Positions 45,596 to 58,462 are shown, counted from the first letter of the stretch. The stretch: 64,000 bases of DNA from Takakia lepidozioides (GCA_030704615.1 CM060733.1:49104001-49168000), one strand, 5' to 3'. The notes: generated from the sequence alone by a model not told the origin. Made by a program: numbers and translations.

Positions 45596-45960
45596 CCTTG
45601 ACCTTGTGTCATGACCCATGGAGGATTTGACATACCATCAACCCAAAAGGACCTTGCGTCTATAGTAGGTGATATCGGATTGGTATGTGAGAACCGGCAC
45701 GGTGCAGCTGAGCAGGCAGAGATTGAAGCACAGCCGGCTAAGACCACGCTGACTCTCCCAAGAACCTTGTAAACATCGGGAGAAAGGATTTTGCCTCGAT
45801 TGTTCCACCATTGACTGGGGTCGGAAACGTAATCATTCCAGAGCTTCTCCTCGTCTCTGGTATCCGAGAAAAAGGTTCTGTAACATCCACCATGTAGGAC
45901 CTCCCTCTGAGATCCGTGAGTGAAACCCCTCCGCGCTCAAGCACGCAAGGGCATCATCGT
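45440..45960 (-). pseudogene. OSB-like organellar single-stranded DNA-binding protein remnant
   Basis: On the minus strand one frame reads LWNDYVSDPSQWWNNRGKIL followed by SPDVYK (about 45,845-45,770). Another frame reads FWVDGMSNPPWVMTQ (about 45,655-45,605), and a later piece has LWWDNRDKK (about 45,490). The W-NPSQWWDNR ... PDFKHK ... LW-NPPWV pattern is, as I remember it, the C-terminal PDF motif of plant OSB proteins that bind organellar single-stranded DNA. Frame changes and stops show decay; a further degenerate KKPAWVDGQL piece lies near 45,120. Known OSB proteins carry one to three such motifs, consistent with two here. Confidence 0.5.
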
Positions 45961-47160
45961 CCCTTCCCTTCCCTACAGAGATTGAAACACCGCCGCCGCA
46001 CGCGGGGACAACATCCTCCTTTTTCCTAGCTGCAACCTCTCCTTGTTATTTTCGGGCAGTCCGGGCAGGGTTCAAACAATTTGACGAGGATGACGTGGCT
46101 ACAAAACGTGGCAACGATGATGTGGCACTATGGCACCCTATATCTGCTCTACGCTAAACTAGTTTCCGACCTTTGGTCGGCGCTAGAATTTAAGGTAGAT
46201 TTGTCCTCCCCCCTCTCTATGTATAATTAGGGCTTCGACGTTGCTCCGCACTACTAGCGACGAATTCTGAGAACTACGTTCAACTTTCAAAAAAAGGGCG
46301 GGTCAATCTCTCACGCATACCTAGTGTCATGGTATGATCTCCTCATCTCTAATTTGCCATGCCACGAATACCTAACGATCGTGGCACGGATGTCGTTGAA
46401 ACAACTCATCCATGTCATAAACATCACTTTGATGGCGTTATAGCAACTTGATACTAGTTATGTTGGTTCTATTACAACATGGATCCAGTGTCATTAGTAG
46501 AAAACGAGGTGGTACTAGTATCACTACGAATTTTGTGTCTTACCAATAGAAATTATTGCAGTACGTATTAAGTGATGACGCAACACACATCAATTTTAGT
46601 GAATGTTTCACATGAAGTGATGGCTTGAAACAATTTGTACTATGTCCGTGCATGATTGATCGATCCCATTCCCAAGCACGAATATAGTGCTAAAGTATTA
46701 TACTCAAGTTAATTCACACATTTGACTGACACTCCCTTGTAGCAACCAAAGTGTGGCATTTTCTCAATAATAGGACATCTTAGTTAGGTATCAATTCTCT
46801 CTTTCAAATTGATAAGATAGCCGCGGGTAACTGGCTGGAGACCGGTAACTTCCTTTCCGTTTTTATCACACTAAATTATATTTGTGTCCTCCACCTTGAC
46901 TGCCAATGAGCCACATGTGTGTTGAATTGGGGGCTAAGCAAGCTCCTTTTCAGTATGATGGCAGCACCGGCCTATACATTATCCATGTGACCACATTGTT
47001 GTCAACTGTACATGACTGCTCTGGAAACTCAAAATTAGCCAGCTGAATTCCCAGTTGGGGCACCACAAGTATGGCCTCAAGCTAAGTCATAGCAAAATTC
47101 ACAGGAACAGTCAATGAGGCCCTCTCCTGGAAAGTCCATCTCTTATACAAAAATTCTTTG
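45961..47160. other. Intergenic; no gene seen
   Basis: Apart from the 75-bp repeat at 46,228 there is no recognisable coding sequence. Confidence 0.4.
46228..46303 (+). repeat. 75-bp dispersed direct repeat, copy 2
   Basis: Matches 40,560-40,635 in the same orientation apart from a one-base insertion near the start and a few changes near the A-rich end. Confidence 0.85.
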
Positions 47161-47164
47161 CTGA

Positions 47165-47590
47165 CTGTAGTTTGCCCAATAACTAGATCCCAAAAGGGCC
47201 TGGGCTTTTGGATCAGCCATGAGATTCTCAAGGTTGGTTAATAGAGGTACAAGAACGCTTCCCTTGGTTGAATTAAAGAGGGTGTTTCTCTGGTGAGAGC
47301 ACTCAGGTCAATGAACCGCAAGAGAGAGAGAGGTGGTTATGGGTTGTTAAAAAGCTGAGGGACACTGCTTTGGTAAAGACATATGGTTGATTTGTTGTAG
47401 TATTACCACATCTGGCACAAATAACCCTGGATTGTTGTCTGTAGCTTCTTACATTGTTCTTCTAGCAACATGGCAGAGAAATGAGGTATAGAAGGAGAAT
47501 GAAGCAGCAGGAGCCTTTTGGGCGATGTAAATGTATGGGCTCACCGCTAACAGAGCTGGGGACAATGGCAGCAACCATGGACTGGGGGCG
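47165..47590 (+). repeat. Inverted copy of 39,886-40,380 with an orphan exon
   Basis: This plus-strand copy contains a LINE tail fragment (47,165-47,330, read on minus), intron sequence and about 120 bp encoding the RRRMKQQEPFGR and GSPLTELGTMAATM part of the DUF3685-like protein. It breaks off after the codon run ATGGACTGGGG. No flanking exons accompany it, so it cannot be a gene on its own. Confidence 0.7.
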
Positions 47591-48364
47591 GGTGCCTGCC
47601 ATCACCTTCTTGTAAGACCTAACACAATTGAGTTCATATATAAAAATGTAGAAATTGAGCTTTGAAAAGGCAACACCACTTTCAAGAGCTCCAAGAACGG
47701 AAAACCAGGGTACATCCATTAGTGTTCATGAAAAGACTAGCATCAAAGCATGCAGTGCTCCGTTTCAAACACTCATTTTCAGCCTTGCGAGAGGGAACAA
47801 TATTTGGTCTCAAGGAGAAGAGACTTGGTTAGAATATCAATGATGTTGTTCTTGTTTCATCCACTTCCCACATTTGCCAACCCTAGCACATCCTATGAGT
47901 CTCAGATATTAATGATGGAGTTGTGATCATCACCTTTGCCTGTGACCTTTGACTATGGCGTAGAGGAACGGGAGGGAAGGGCGGAGGAAAATGGAGAGGG
48001 AAAACAGGCAGAGGGGCAGAGGAACAATCGTTCAGCTAACATTAAGCTCAAACAAATGCTAAGCTGACATTTTGATGAGGCTAGGGTCTCACAAAAGTAT
48101 TTATTTGTTTTCAGTCTCAGTCGCTAGTGGAAAGCAGCCCTAAGAAACATGATGGAACCGACTTCTAGAAACAGTTGATGATAAGAGTCTTCAATTTCAG
48201 CTTTGTCTTGCAGGCTACAAATCAGCAACCATCTTCATCAAACTATGTGGCGGGAAATCGTCTTTTTGTTTCAAAAGTGCTTTTACAATTTAGTAGGATG
48301 TGGGTGCTAGGTCATTCATGAACTTGCTGTCATTTCAATCTCCTCTTCAGTTTGCAATGCACAC
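47591..48364. other. Intergenic, 3' flank of RPB10; no gene seen
   Basis: Only short open frames without motifs are present. Confidence 0.4.
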
Positions 48365-49141
<777 letters not shown>

Positions 49142-49732
49142 TTTTCGCAAGCAACGCAGATCCCACAAATCTCACAAGAGGAGGAGGAGGAGAATGAGGG
49201 AGAAGACTGAAGCGGGGGTTCGGGTTAGGGTTCTTCAGAGACGAGGATGACATCCATCCGTCCATCCTCTTCTAACACTCACGTCATGAAAGAGGTCTGA
49301 TACTTTCCTTGCAAAAATTGTTAGATGTTTCATCCACAGAAGTCAGTTCCTCATCCGTGAAGGCACGAGTTTCATCCGTGGGCGGCGACGAGTCAGTCTC
49401 GTGGCACAGTGTGTTGTGCGTTGTGGAATTGCTTGAGATCGAGTGCGGAGAGATGAAGTAAGCTTAGTGCAGATTAGTGTGCAGGAGCAGGGTAAATCAG
49501 ATGCTTGCCCTTTCTCTACCAGGATGTCCTCTGGGTTCCATTCAAGAGATTTCTGGAGTCTTTCTCGTACTCCTTTTGAATCCTTCAGCTCACTAATCAC
49601 CCTGCTGCAACTCAATCCACTGGGAGGATTTCTGTATTGTGTGGTGCTCTCACTGTGACAATATCAACTTTTAAAGGATTCTGTTCCTCGTATCACTGTA
49701 ATCGAGAGGCCGGTACCTTTTTGCCACATGAC
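49142..49732. promoter_or_regulatory. Shared 591-bp spacer between divergent RPB10 and cis-prenyltransferase genes
   Basis: The start codons of the two genes face away from each other with 591 bp between them, so this must hold both 5' UTRs and promoters. GAGGAGGAGGAGA-type purine tracts lie just upstream of RPB10 on its template side. Three short TTTCATCCGTG/TTTCATCCAC repeats lie at 49,330-49,380. No clear TATA box was seen. Confidence 0.5.
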
Positions 49733-52671
49733 ATGAACCAAGCGAGAGCTTTTTGGACACCCGTAAACCTAACTCCTAGCTTGAGATGCGCGGACGCCTT
49801 CCTCCATGTCTCTCCCGTGTCTGTGAACAACCGTAGTACCAGTCAGTCTCCACCTTCAATCAAGGATTGTGTCCCTCTTTCAGCTGCTATCAAGGATTTT
49901 ATCCATTTTCCAGCTTCAATTGGAACGCCCTCACCATTTGCAGCCCTGAGGTTGGATTCCACCTCGCATGCTGGAGCACCGGTGGCAGATCCGAGGGGGG
50001 AGGGACCTCATCTCATGGCCCAGGTTAGTTTCCTGGTCACTCTGTTGCTCTAGCATGAAAAGACGATTTAAGGTCGATGTATACTTACAGTAGTCATTGC
50101 TTAAGCCTTCAAGAGAAGAGCAGGCACAGAGTGTGACATATGGCTTTAGCCAGGAATTCGATGAGGATTAAATCGAAGTGGAAGATAGCTTCGAAGGATG
50201 TGGAAGGACTGAACTGTGCCAATTGTCAAAGGAACTTTTGGGACAATTCTTTGCCGCCACCTGCTCAATCCCTTTAGGTTTTTCACTTGCAACTGATCGA
50301 TGAACATTTACCTTCTTATGAATGAAACTTCGTGAGGTTTGAGGCTGGAAGACTGCCTACTACTGCTTGTGCTTCAGTACAGGAATGTGTTGATTAGGCA
50401 TGGTTCTGGAACACATTGGAGTGCTATTTAGGTGCGTCAATTTGAAGTGGTCAAACAGGTAGGTCAGTTGGGCACCGTTTGGAATACACAGACAATTAGT
50501 TTACTGGGTTGGGCAAGTGACATGCGTGTGCAACATCTAAGAGGTGTATTACGCTTTCACATGAAGCAGATGTGCACAGTACATCCCCTTGTATAAGCTT
50601 ATAGTAGGTGGTTGCACCATCTCTGTTTGTCTTTGTCCCTCACATTTTCTTGCTGAAAATGTGATGGACAGGGCGGTGGATAGAGTTGGACTGAGCACTA
50701 TGCCATCCATTATTTTTGAATCTAGAGTGGTAATTAAGGAAGAGACTTTAGAATTGGATATTTGCAAAGCTCAAAATATAGTATGGTGGTTGGTGCAGTT
50801 ACCCAGTGACACAGATCCCACCCCACAAATGCCAGGAGACCTTGATCCCTTGTTGATGCCAAGGCATGTGGCCATCATAATGGATGGCAATTCTCGGTGG
50901 GCGGAGAGGAGAGGTTGGCCAGCCAGCATAGGGCATGAGGCAGGTGTGCGGGCACTTAAGGACGTAGTGAAGTTGTCGCAGGAATGGGGCATTCAAGTGC
51001 TCACTGTGTTTGCCTTTTCCACTGAGAATTGGCTTCGACCTAAGGTAGGAAAATCTGAAAGTAGCATTGGAGGGAGCAAGAGATGGATGCTTTCTAGTTG
51101 TTACTTTGTCTGCATGTCTAGGACAGTGTGGGGGAACACTCCAGTCAGGCTGTAAGTGGAAAAAGTACTCCAACTGACCAGCCAAGGAGCTTGCATTTAG
51201 GGAGGGGATATTTGGAAGTTGCTGGCAGAAGTCTTGTGATCCAAAGCGTTTGCTGTGCCGTTTGTCTTCACGTGCATTTGCACTTCATCAGATGGTGCAC
51301 ATGGGTATCGAGAGGAGAATACGGGATTGAAGACAATGTGGAGTTAGGTGTAGCAACTCTGTTTTGAAGATGATTCAGGTCTAACCATTCAGATAATTCA
51401 AGGAAGAACCTGTTAGCTCCAAGAGGGAGATGACAGTGGTGAGGGATGAATTGTAAGGGGTGGGTAAGGTTACCGGTCTCTAAACCAAGCACATTAGTTA
51501 AAGTTACCATTGGTGGTCTGGGTTGTTGGTGAGGTTGCAGATGGAGGTTGACTTTTTGATGGGCTTATTTGAGAGGGTTTTGAAAAACGAGCTGGACAAC
51601 TTTGCTGAGTAAGTGCACTTTCTTCTGCGGCAGTTGAAATGCTTGTGTTGTAGACTTACTGTGTGGGATGCAAAGCATGAACCTTGCTTGGAATTGTGAG
51701 TAATGCAACTTTGTTACACCAAGGTGGGCCTTGGCCAAGTCAGCAAAAGCAAGCTGCATGGGAGGTTGAGGACATGGCTATTTAGGTTTGCCCATTCATT
51801 GGCCTATTTTGGCCTTGACCATGACCTGCTGGTCTTGGCATGTTATTCCTTCAAGCAACACTCAGCTTTCTGCTGTTGCAGCTTTTATCATGGGAGGCAG
51901 AAGCCTGACACCACTGCCTAGTGAATGTATACTGCTTTTTTAGCCAGTAACAGTTTCATGAAAGAAATGTCATAAACCCATATTGATGTAATGGGAGGCA
52001 GAGAGAGGCGGCAAGGGGCCTTGTAGCGGCCATGTTGTCTTGCTTTTAACTGCTGTAAATATATTCGTATATTGTCCCTTCTTTTAGTTACGGCTGGGAT
52101 TATAATGTTCAATCCACCAAAAAGGAAACATGGCAGCAGCAGCTGCTGGGTAGTTTAAAAGGAACCTTTTGCAAAGGGTTCAAGTGGATCCTTGTGTTCT
52201 GGATGATGCAGCGAGAACATTCAGGTGCATTGCATGGGTGACCTGTCCCAGCTGCCCGAGTCTTTAAGGAAGATGATAATCTGCTTAGAAGAGCGCACAC
52301 AGCACAATACTGGCCTTAAGTTCAGTATTGCCCTGAGCTACAGTGGACGCCAGGACGTTGTAGGTGCCTGTCAACGATTGGCTGCCCGAGTGCGGGATGG
52401 ACAGCTGAGTCCATCCGACATGACAGAATCAGCAATTGATGAAGAGCTGAAGACAAGCTGGGTGGGCGAGGCACGTGACCCAGACCTTTTGATTCGGACA
52501 AGTGGAGAGCAGCGTTTAAGTAACTTTTTGCTCTGGCAAGCAGCTTACACAGAGTTGTTCTTTGCAGACATGCTGTGGCCAGACTTTGGGGAGGCACAGT
52601 TCAAGGATGCCTTGTTGGCATACCAGCAACGGAACCGACGTTATGGGAAGCGCACCAAGGATAGTTTGTGA
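49733..52671 (+). CDS. cis-Prenyltransferase (Z-isoprenyl diphosphate synthase), four exons, 354 aa
   Basis: Condenses isopentenyl diphosphate into cis-polyprenyl chains. Exons 49,733-50,023, 50,799-51,044, 51,541-51,608 and 52,212-52,671 join in phase with GT-AG introns (775, 496 and 603 bp). Residues 1-97 are rich in Ser, Thr, Pro and Ala and low in acidic residues, a likely plastid transit region. Exon 2 has the signature HVAIIMDGNSRWAERRG with catalytic Asp126, then VFAFSTENWLRPK. Exon 3 gives MEVDFLMGLFERVLKNELD. Exon 4 has GDLSQLPESL, ALSYSGRQDVVGAC, DPDLLIRTSGEQRLSNFLLW and TELFFADMLWPDF. The frame is open and complete, and the length is usual for plant family members. The exact product chain length cannot be read from sequence. 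It is divergently paired with RPB10. Confidence 0.92.
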
Positions 52672-52798
52672 AATGAATTCACACAGAAATTATATTATTA
52701 CTGGTCAGTGAGCATGGGTGTAGCGCGGCCCAGTACACATTTCAATGTGTTTGCTAAATGATGCACGAATCCAGAGGTTGTGGCAGATCTTGCTGAGG

Positions 52799-52804
52799 AA
52801 TAAA
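52799..52804 (+). promoter_or_regulatory. Candidate polyadenylation signal of the cis-prenyltransferase gene
   Basis: AATAAA lies 128 bp downstream of the stop codon, a usual distance for plant 3' UTRs. Confidence 0.5.
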
Positions 52805-54980
52805 CTAAGTTTTCCTCTGGTTAGTTCGTCTAGGTAGATTGAGGATTTTCAAAATACTTTACCCTCCCAATGCCTGAATTGGACAGCAGTCACTTATCAG
52901 TGCCTCTCTCCTCTCTGATACACATGGTTCACAATCATGCTGTGCTCACTCCCCCAATCTGCAGCAGAGGCTACAGTAACATTCATTGGCTACCGAGGAT
53001 TTGTAACGATGTAGAAAATATGAAAATTGAAGGCTTCTATTGCTTTTGCCCATATTGAAATTTGACTACCACTGCTGAGCTGTGCATAAGATTGTCTGGT
53101 TCAGCTTCTAAGATGTGTTGGGTGTATAATTATCTTCATCATAATATGCATTTCGGTTTTTGTGAGGCTGGCCATCAGCACAATTTTCATTGCATCTACT
53201 AAGCTGCACTTGCAGAGGTTTGGAGAATCAAGCTGTCCGGTGGAAGACTTCTAGGTCATTACACTGGTGTGAAGCCTCTTAAGACCTATCGCCATAACCC
53301 TCTTTGAACTTGGTTTCCTGTTAAGTCTTCAACCATGGGCTTGCCATAGACCGAACATCAAACCAAGGGCTAGAAAAAACATAGAGAGTTTCAGTATTGG
53401 ACAGCGTACAATTGATAGCGGTCCATCGGAAGACCAGACAGAGCCCACTGCCTGCATGACAGGAAGAGAGGAAGGAATCAATCACCAGCCTCTAAGGGTA
53501 TTGTGAAGCAGGCAGCACAGACAAGGAATAGTAGAGCTCTCACTTACGAGCAAAACATGACTGGAAAGCACTCAATCCATTGCCTCATAAATCATGAAGG
53601 TACTCAGCACAGTATTTAAGTGGAGGACCCTTTGGGCATTGACCATGTCTGTGTTGTGCACACGTTCCTTGCGTCCCCCCTTCGCTTCACACCATGTACA
53701 AACTAGAGCTACTAATCCCAGCAGAGGCTCTACTTGCAGAAATGAAACCAAGTTATTCTCTTTGTCGCACCTATGCTTGCACCGCACACTGAAACCCGAC
53801 GAGGCTGCACTTAGGGTGGGGAATTCCTGTCTTGGTATCAGAAACCATTCATAATGTGTAACTTAGGCCACCGGGACTTGAGACAATAGTTCAAGCAACA
53901 ATCTAGTCATGCCCAAATATTTTAGGAGGGTGGTAAGGCTTGACAATTTACGGTCGGATCCATTGACCTGTTACTCATTGCTTCCCTTTGAGTAGCACCC
54001 TTCCCTTCGACTGAAATTGCACCGGCCTCAGTACTGCAAGGACATTGCAGACAGTTCATGTATCATAGCAGTACTTATAGTGTTCTAAACCTCTGCCAGT
54101 GCTACCTGGTTTAGGGCTCCACTTAGTCTATTTATATGACTTTCTTCACATGGCCGAGAGGAAAGGAGTGGAACTGCACGTGACCTTACCTGCTGGTATG
54201 GTGCGATCTGTGTCAGATTGCAGACTGTGTTTCAATGAAAACTGCAACTTTCCAGCAGTAATCGTTTGGGTAAAGGGGAGTGCCCTGCAGAGACACAGTT
54301 CATAAGAGGATGTGGCTTAAACAACGCATCTGGATTAACTAGTCGTGGGATTTGCATAAAAATAACCTCATCGGTACCTAGAGGGGAGGGTTGAAGGACT
54401 GAGATCCCCAGCAGAGTCCCTATCAGGGGCGGGCCAGCTCTGATGTCGGAGCCCCATTCCTGCCTGAAAGATCCACGAGGGGCCGATGTAAAGATTGAGA
54501 ATTGACAGAGGTTGAATCCTATCTAGCAGTCGCTGGGTTGCCCCTGGGTTGCCACACCGGGAAAGCTGAGCTTTCTCGAAATCTAAGGAGACTAGAGCTT
54601 TCAAGTCCAGATGCTTGTGCCTGATGAGCAAGGAAGAAATCATTGCATGAGGAGGCCGGAGCTCTGATTACAGGGAGCAAAGGGGTCATTAACCTGTTCC
54701 TATTCAAAATATACAGCATAGATTCTAGGCAATCTAGTTGCTATACTCTCGTGTCAATCCTACAATACACGTACACGAATGAAAGCTGAGTGTACGACTG
54801 ATTGGAAAGTATGAGTGATCGGCTGTCTGCAACAGCAATGTGCTGACAGCTTTCGTGTAGTGAGTCAAGGTGGTGAGAGGCTTGGTCAGGGGGCAAGAGC
54901 TGCGTGTACACAGTGAAGGAATTAACGAAAGAGGTGGCCTAAGTTAGGGCCGCCGACAACATTGCATTTCTATTGTGTAT
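52805..54980. other. Intergenic; no gene seen
   Basis: About 2.2 kb with only short open frames. None has a motif I recognise on either strand. Confidence 0.4.
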
Positions 54981-55319
54981 GGAGGTTGGGTAGCGTGTGA
55001 GCATGCTCACGTTGGCGTGCGTCTGCTTACGCGAGCATATAAGCATATTCTATATATTCCTTAAGAATCCTAAGAATATGCCACAGCGAAACCAGACGAC
55101 GCTCAAGCGAAAAAATTATGAAATTATCACGAAAACAGTGCTCACGCAACAAAACCTACGAAACTAATTGTCTAAAGTTGAACTCAGGTGAGCACAAACA
55201 ACCACAAATGTTTATGCCAGAACTCAAAGATCAGCAAACTTTCTATGAATTTTTACAAGTGAAACATATGTGTACAACATTCCCAATAACCGTACCACCC
55301 AAAAATTGGGTTTCTCCAG

Positions 55320-55820
55320 CGAAATTACCAGTGTTGGATTGGTATCAAGTTTTTTACATACAAGACTGGTCCTGGTACGAGACGCATCACAAAACTTTCA
55401 TACCAGTCTGGTCTATATAATGGTGGATGTATTTTTTTCCACATATTGGTATGAATATGAGTATCATGACCACAATACCAGCTGGTATGAGATATCAAAT
55501 CTGGTATCATTCCAATGCCATTTTGAGTTACAGATGTGTCAAATGGCAAGTATCAAGTGAAAACAAATAAAATATACATAAAGAAATAAATATACTTAAG
55601 TACAAATATATAGGCAGATGTACACATAAATTACTTCAGTATACATACCAGAGTAAATTAGGAAGACGGTGGGGGAGTACTGGTATTGTGGCTGGTATGA
55701 AAGAACTGATACCAGCCTGGTCTGGTATATGACCAAGTACTCTCCCAAATCATACCAGACTGGTCTGGTATCTAATACCAGTGCATATACCAGTCCTTCA
55801 CCTATATACCAGTCCAACAT
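55320..55820. repeat. Cluster of CTGGTAT/ATACCAG motifs
   Basis: About 15 copies in both orientations lie within 500 bp, including back-to-back forms such as ACCAGACTGGTCTGGTAT and ATACCAGCCTGGTCTGGTAT. Confidence 0.8.
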
Positions 55821-56193
55821 TGGAAATTACAGTGTTTTTTAATTTTAATTTTTTTAAGTTTTCTCCTTTTTCAAGCTCCTTCTATATGTTTAAAATTATA
55901 TTTACACACCATGTAGACCCTATTGACGCAGAAAGACCCTAAGACCATGTCTATTATATGTATTTCCGCTGGCATACATATTACCCCTATAATCGTGGAT
56001 CCTGCTGGCGCGGGTTTTTTTTTTCCGCTCACGCCGTTTCTGCTCACGCCATACCAATCCATTTCTGTATGTACGTACATGGTAGCCAAATTGGTTTCAA
56101 GTCTCTCCTTCTACTTCTTAGGGGGTTAGTATCCTGTGAGCACAGCGTGAGCATGCCCACGTGAGCACAACCCACGATCATGGGAGTTTTATG

Positions 56194-56335
56194 TTTTTAA
56201 ACCTCGGTCATATGAGTTATATGTTTTCAAAACGGGATAAAGTCCATAAGCGGGTATAGAGGATTTTTAAACCTCGGTCATATGAGTTATATGTTTTCAA
56301 AACGGGATAAAGTCCATAAGCGGGTATAGAGGATT
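56194..56335 (+). repeat. Perfect tandem duplication, period 70 bp
   Basis: Two copies, each with AAACCTCGGTCATATGAG, AAACGGGATAAAGTCC and GCGGGTATAGAGGAT, are identical by eye. Confidence 0.9.
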
Positions 56336-56423
56336 GGTGCATTTGTACAGTACATCTGCGCCAATCCAGCGAGGCGAAACCTTCAGTAGTGTAGCCAGAA
56401 ACCCTAAACCTACAACATCAGCA

Positions 56424-56510
56424 GTGAATTTCGCATAGAGAAATACTTGGTGATACGGGCACAAACTAAGCAGCGGTGAATTTCGCATTGAGAAATACTT
56501 GGTGATACCC
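56424..56510 (+). repeat. Direct repeat of about 32 bp, offset 52 bp
   Basis: GTGAATTTCGCATAGAGAAA followed by TACTTGGTGATA occurs twice with one substitution, separated by about 20 bp. Confidence 0.85.
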
Positions 56511-56891
56511 TAAACCCAACAATCCCACATCCAAAAACAATGGGTTGGGGCTTTAAAAGTGACTTATTCATCCTTTTAGCTACAGTGTGATTTCTTCTCA
56601 AGCAGAGTTTCGCCGAGCGAAATTATCCATGGGCGAGGACTTTAAATTTGAGATGAAGCCTCACCACCCACTCTCGCGCCTGTTATGGAGAAAAAGCCAC
56701 GCCTATATGGTAACATGTTCATCATATATAGGGGCTAAGTTGTTCTTTATGTGTTAGTTTCGTATAATTGTTTGTTTCGCCAATTTCATTTCGATGTGGA
56801 AATTTTATGGAAATTTCATGGAAATTTTGGGAATATACCCTTGTGCTCAGCATGCTCACGCATTACCCAACCTCTACTTCTTATTGTGAAG

Positions 56892-56978
56892 TGACAACCA
56901 AGTTGTAGCACAGCCCAGTGATAATCGGCACATACCACCTCAAAAATGGTTGTGGGTTCAATCCGGTTCAATCCCCGA
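56892..56978 (+). mobile_element. tRNA-derived SINE fragment, copy 3
   Basis: Starts GACAACCAAGTTGTAG, then CCCAGTGATAATCGGCACAT, ACCACC and a box B-like GGTTCAATCC that is itself duplicated (GGTTCAATCCCC). It aligns to the head of copies 1 and 2. The 3' body is replaced by a G run and (GA)n. It abuts a LINE fragment in opposite orientation. Confidence 0.65.
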
Positions 56979-56984
56979 GAGGGG

Positions 56985-57578
56985 GGGGGGGAGAGAGAGA
57001 GAGAAAGCTAGTGTGCATGAAATGCAAACACAAGCCTCCAAATAGTACTCGCAATGGGGCATTGAATCAAGCAGTGCTCAATAGTCTCTGGTTCATTTAA
57101 GGAATAGATGAAGCAAGGGTCTCCATTCAAATTGTGAGGGGAGCCCGCAGGCAGGATGCGGTTGAATCAACAGCTTCCAAAGAAAAGAGCTAATCTTGGC
57201 AGCTCTATCTTTTCGCCAAACCTCTTTCCAAAGCCGCTTCCAAATAAGAAGATGGAGATTCAGGTTCCATTTTTTGTTCCAAAGATTGATATGATGACGG
57301 GGTGGTCTTTGTAAAGAATAGCCCAGCTTGACCGAGTGGCTGAAAAAAAGCGTGTGGTGAAAGTCCATCCAAGTCCACTCCCCTAGGTCAAATTGTAGTA
57401 AAGCAGTGGGGGCCCAAAGAAACCATAGCATGGAGGAGTGAGCAAGCCACTGGATTTCTTCGCCAAGGCGGAGCAAGATTACAACATCTATCAGTGATGT
57501 TGGAAACCCTAATGTCAAAGAGGTTGTGAAGAAGGAGGCTAGTCTGCCTAGCGATATTGTGAGAATTGATAGCTTCAT
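56985..57578 (-). pseudogene. LINE C-terminal (zf-RVT) fragment
   Basis: The minus strand encodes WNLNLHLLIWKRLWKEVWRK, KISSFLWKLL, and, past a stop near 57,093, ETIEHCLIQCPIASTIWRL. This is the zinc-binding region found at the end of plant LINE reverse transcriptases. It is another LINE family from the one at 40,170, judged by the different wording. It is truncated on both sides. Confidence 0.75.
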
Positions 57579-57579
57579 A

Positions 57580-58196
57580 TTATCAAGTGAATTGATTTAT
57601 ATATGACAAAGGTTACTGAAAATAATAGATAGCCATCACATCATATGATTTTAAAATGACATATTTTTTTCATATCCCCAATGTTTGATAACAATATAAA
57701 TTCATTTCTTCAGAGGTTCAGATGGGGCTGACACTTTACACCTGCTGGCGAGTTGCAATGACTGTGTGATTGACGGGTTGATTTTTCCTGCTCCAGCATC
57801 CCATACATAAATATGGTACGGTATCCTACCAACTACTATCGAATTTTTAAGCTAAATAACATTTTTGAGGGTCCTTCGTATGTGTTTTGGGGGGTTCAAA
57901 ATGATCTCCATACCTTGGCAAATCAAGGTGAGCACATGCCAAAAATTGACTCTTCATAATATGTTTGACTCAATCCCTCTAGTGAGGGTCTGGAGTATAC
58001 TACAATAGTGCATCTGGTCAAAACAAATTGTAGATCCAAAAGTGGAATTTACAAATCTGGGTGGCAGTGCACTACCCAACTAAGGCTACTGTGGTTAGGG
58101 CCAACTTATATCAGCCGTCGGCCAAGATTGCACTAGATGACAAAAATGACACCTTGCTTCCATGTGTTAATTTTCGCCGACGCCCCGATATCAGTG
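57580..58196. other. Intergenic; no gene seen
   Basis: AT-rich spacer with no recognised motif. Confidence 0.4.
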
Positions 58197-58462
58197 CCCC
58201 GATATCAGTGACCGCAATACCGGGGAATTTGGTGCCAAAGTTCATGGCCAAGAATCGGTAATCGCTTTTGACCTGTTGTACTGGGTTACCATGTCTCTTT
58301 TACCTGCTGTGAAGGTCATCTTTGTGCACATTGCTTGTAGGGACCCGATGAGCGCAATACCTGGGAATTTGGCGCGAGAGTTCATGGCCGAGAATCGGTA
58401 ATATCTTTTGACCTGTTGTACTGGGTTACCATGTCATCTTTGTGCACATTGCTTGTAGGGAC
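58197..58462 (+). repeat. Tandem duplication, two units of about 146 and 118 bp
   Basis: Both units contain GAATTTGG-GCC, GTTCATGGCC, AGAATCGGTAAT, TTTTGACCTGTTGTACTG and CACATTGCTTGTAGGGACCC. The second unit lacks about 22 bp near its middle. Confidence 0.85.

Larger units (their letters stand above)
54983..56873. mobile_element. 1.9-kb element with terminal inverted repeats, no transposase
   Basis: The ends pair as AGGTTGGGTAGCGTGTGAGC plus ATG (54,983-55,005) and, in reverse complement, AGGTTGGGTAATGCGTGAGC plus ATG (56,851-56,873), 20 of 23 positions matching. Further GTGAGCATGC and GTGAGCAC units occur inside at 56,137-56,172. No ORF of transposase size is present. A clear target-site duplication was not found. 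The interior holds the CTGGTAT motif cluster and two tandem duplications. It is probably a non-autonomous DNA transposon. Confidence 0.65.

Noticed and set aside
40560-46303. The 75-bp direct repeats as LTRs of a retrotransposon
   Set aside because: They are too short, lack TG...CA ends, and no primer-binding site, gag or pol lies between them.
49637-49732. Extending the cis-prenyltransferase N-terminus upstream of 49,733
   Set aside because: The frame is open upstream to 49,637 but contains no ATG; the first ATG is at 49,733.
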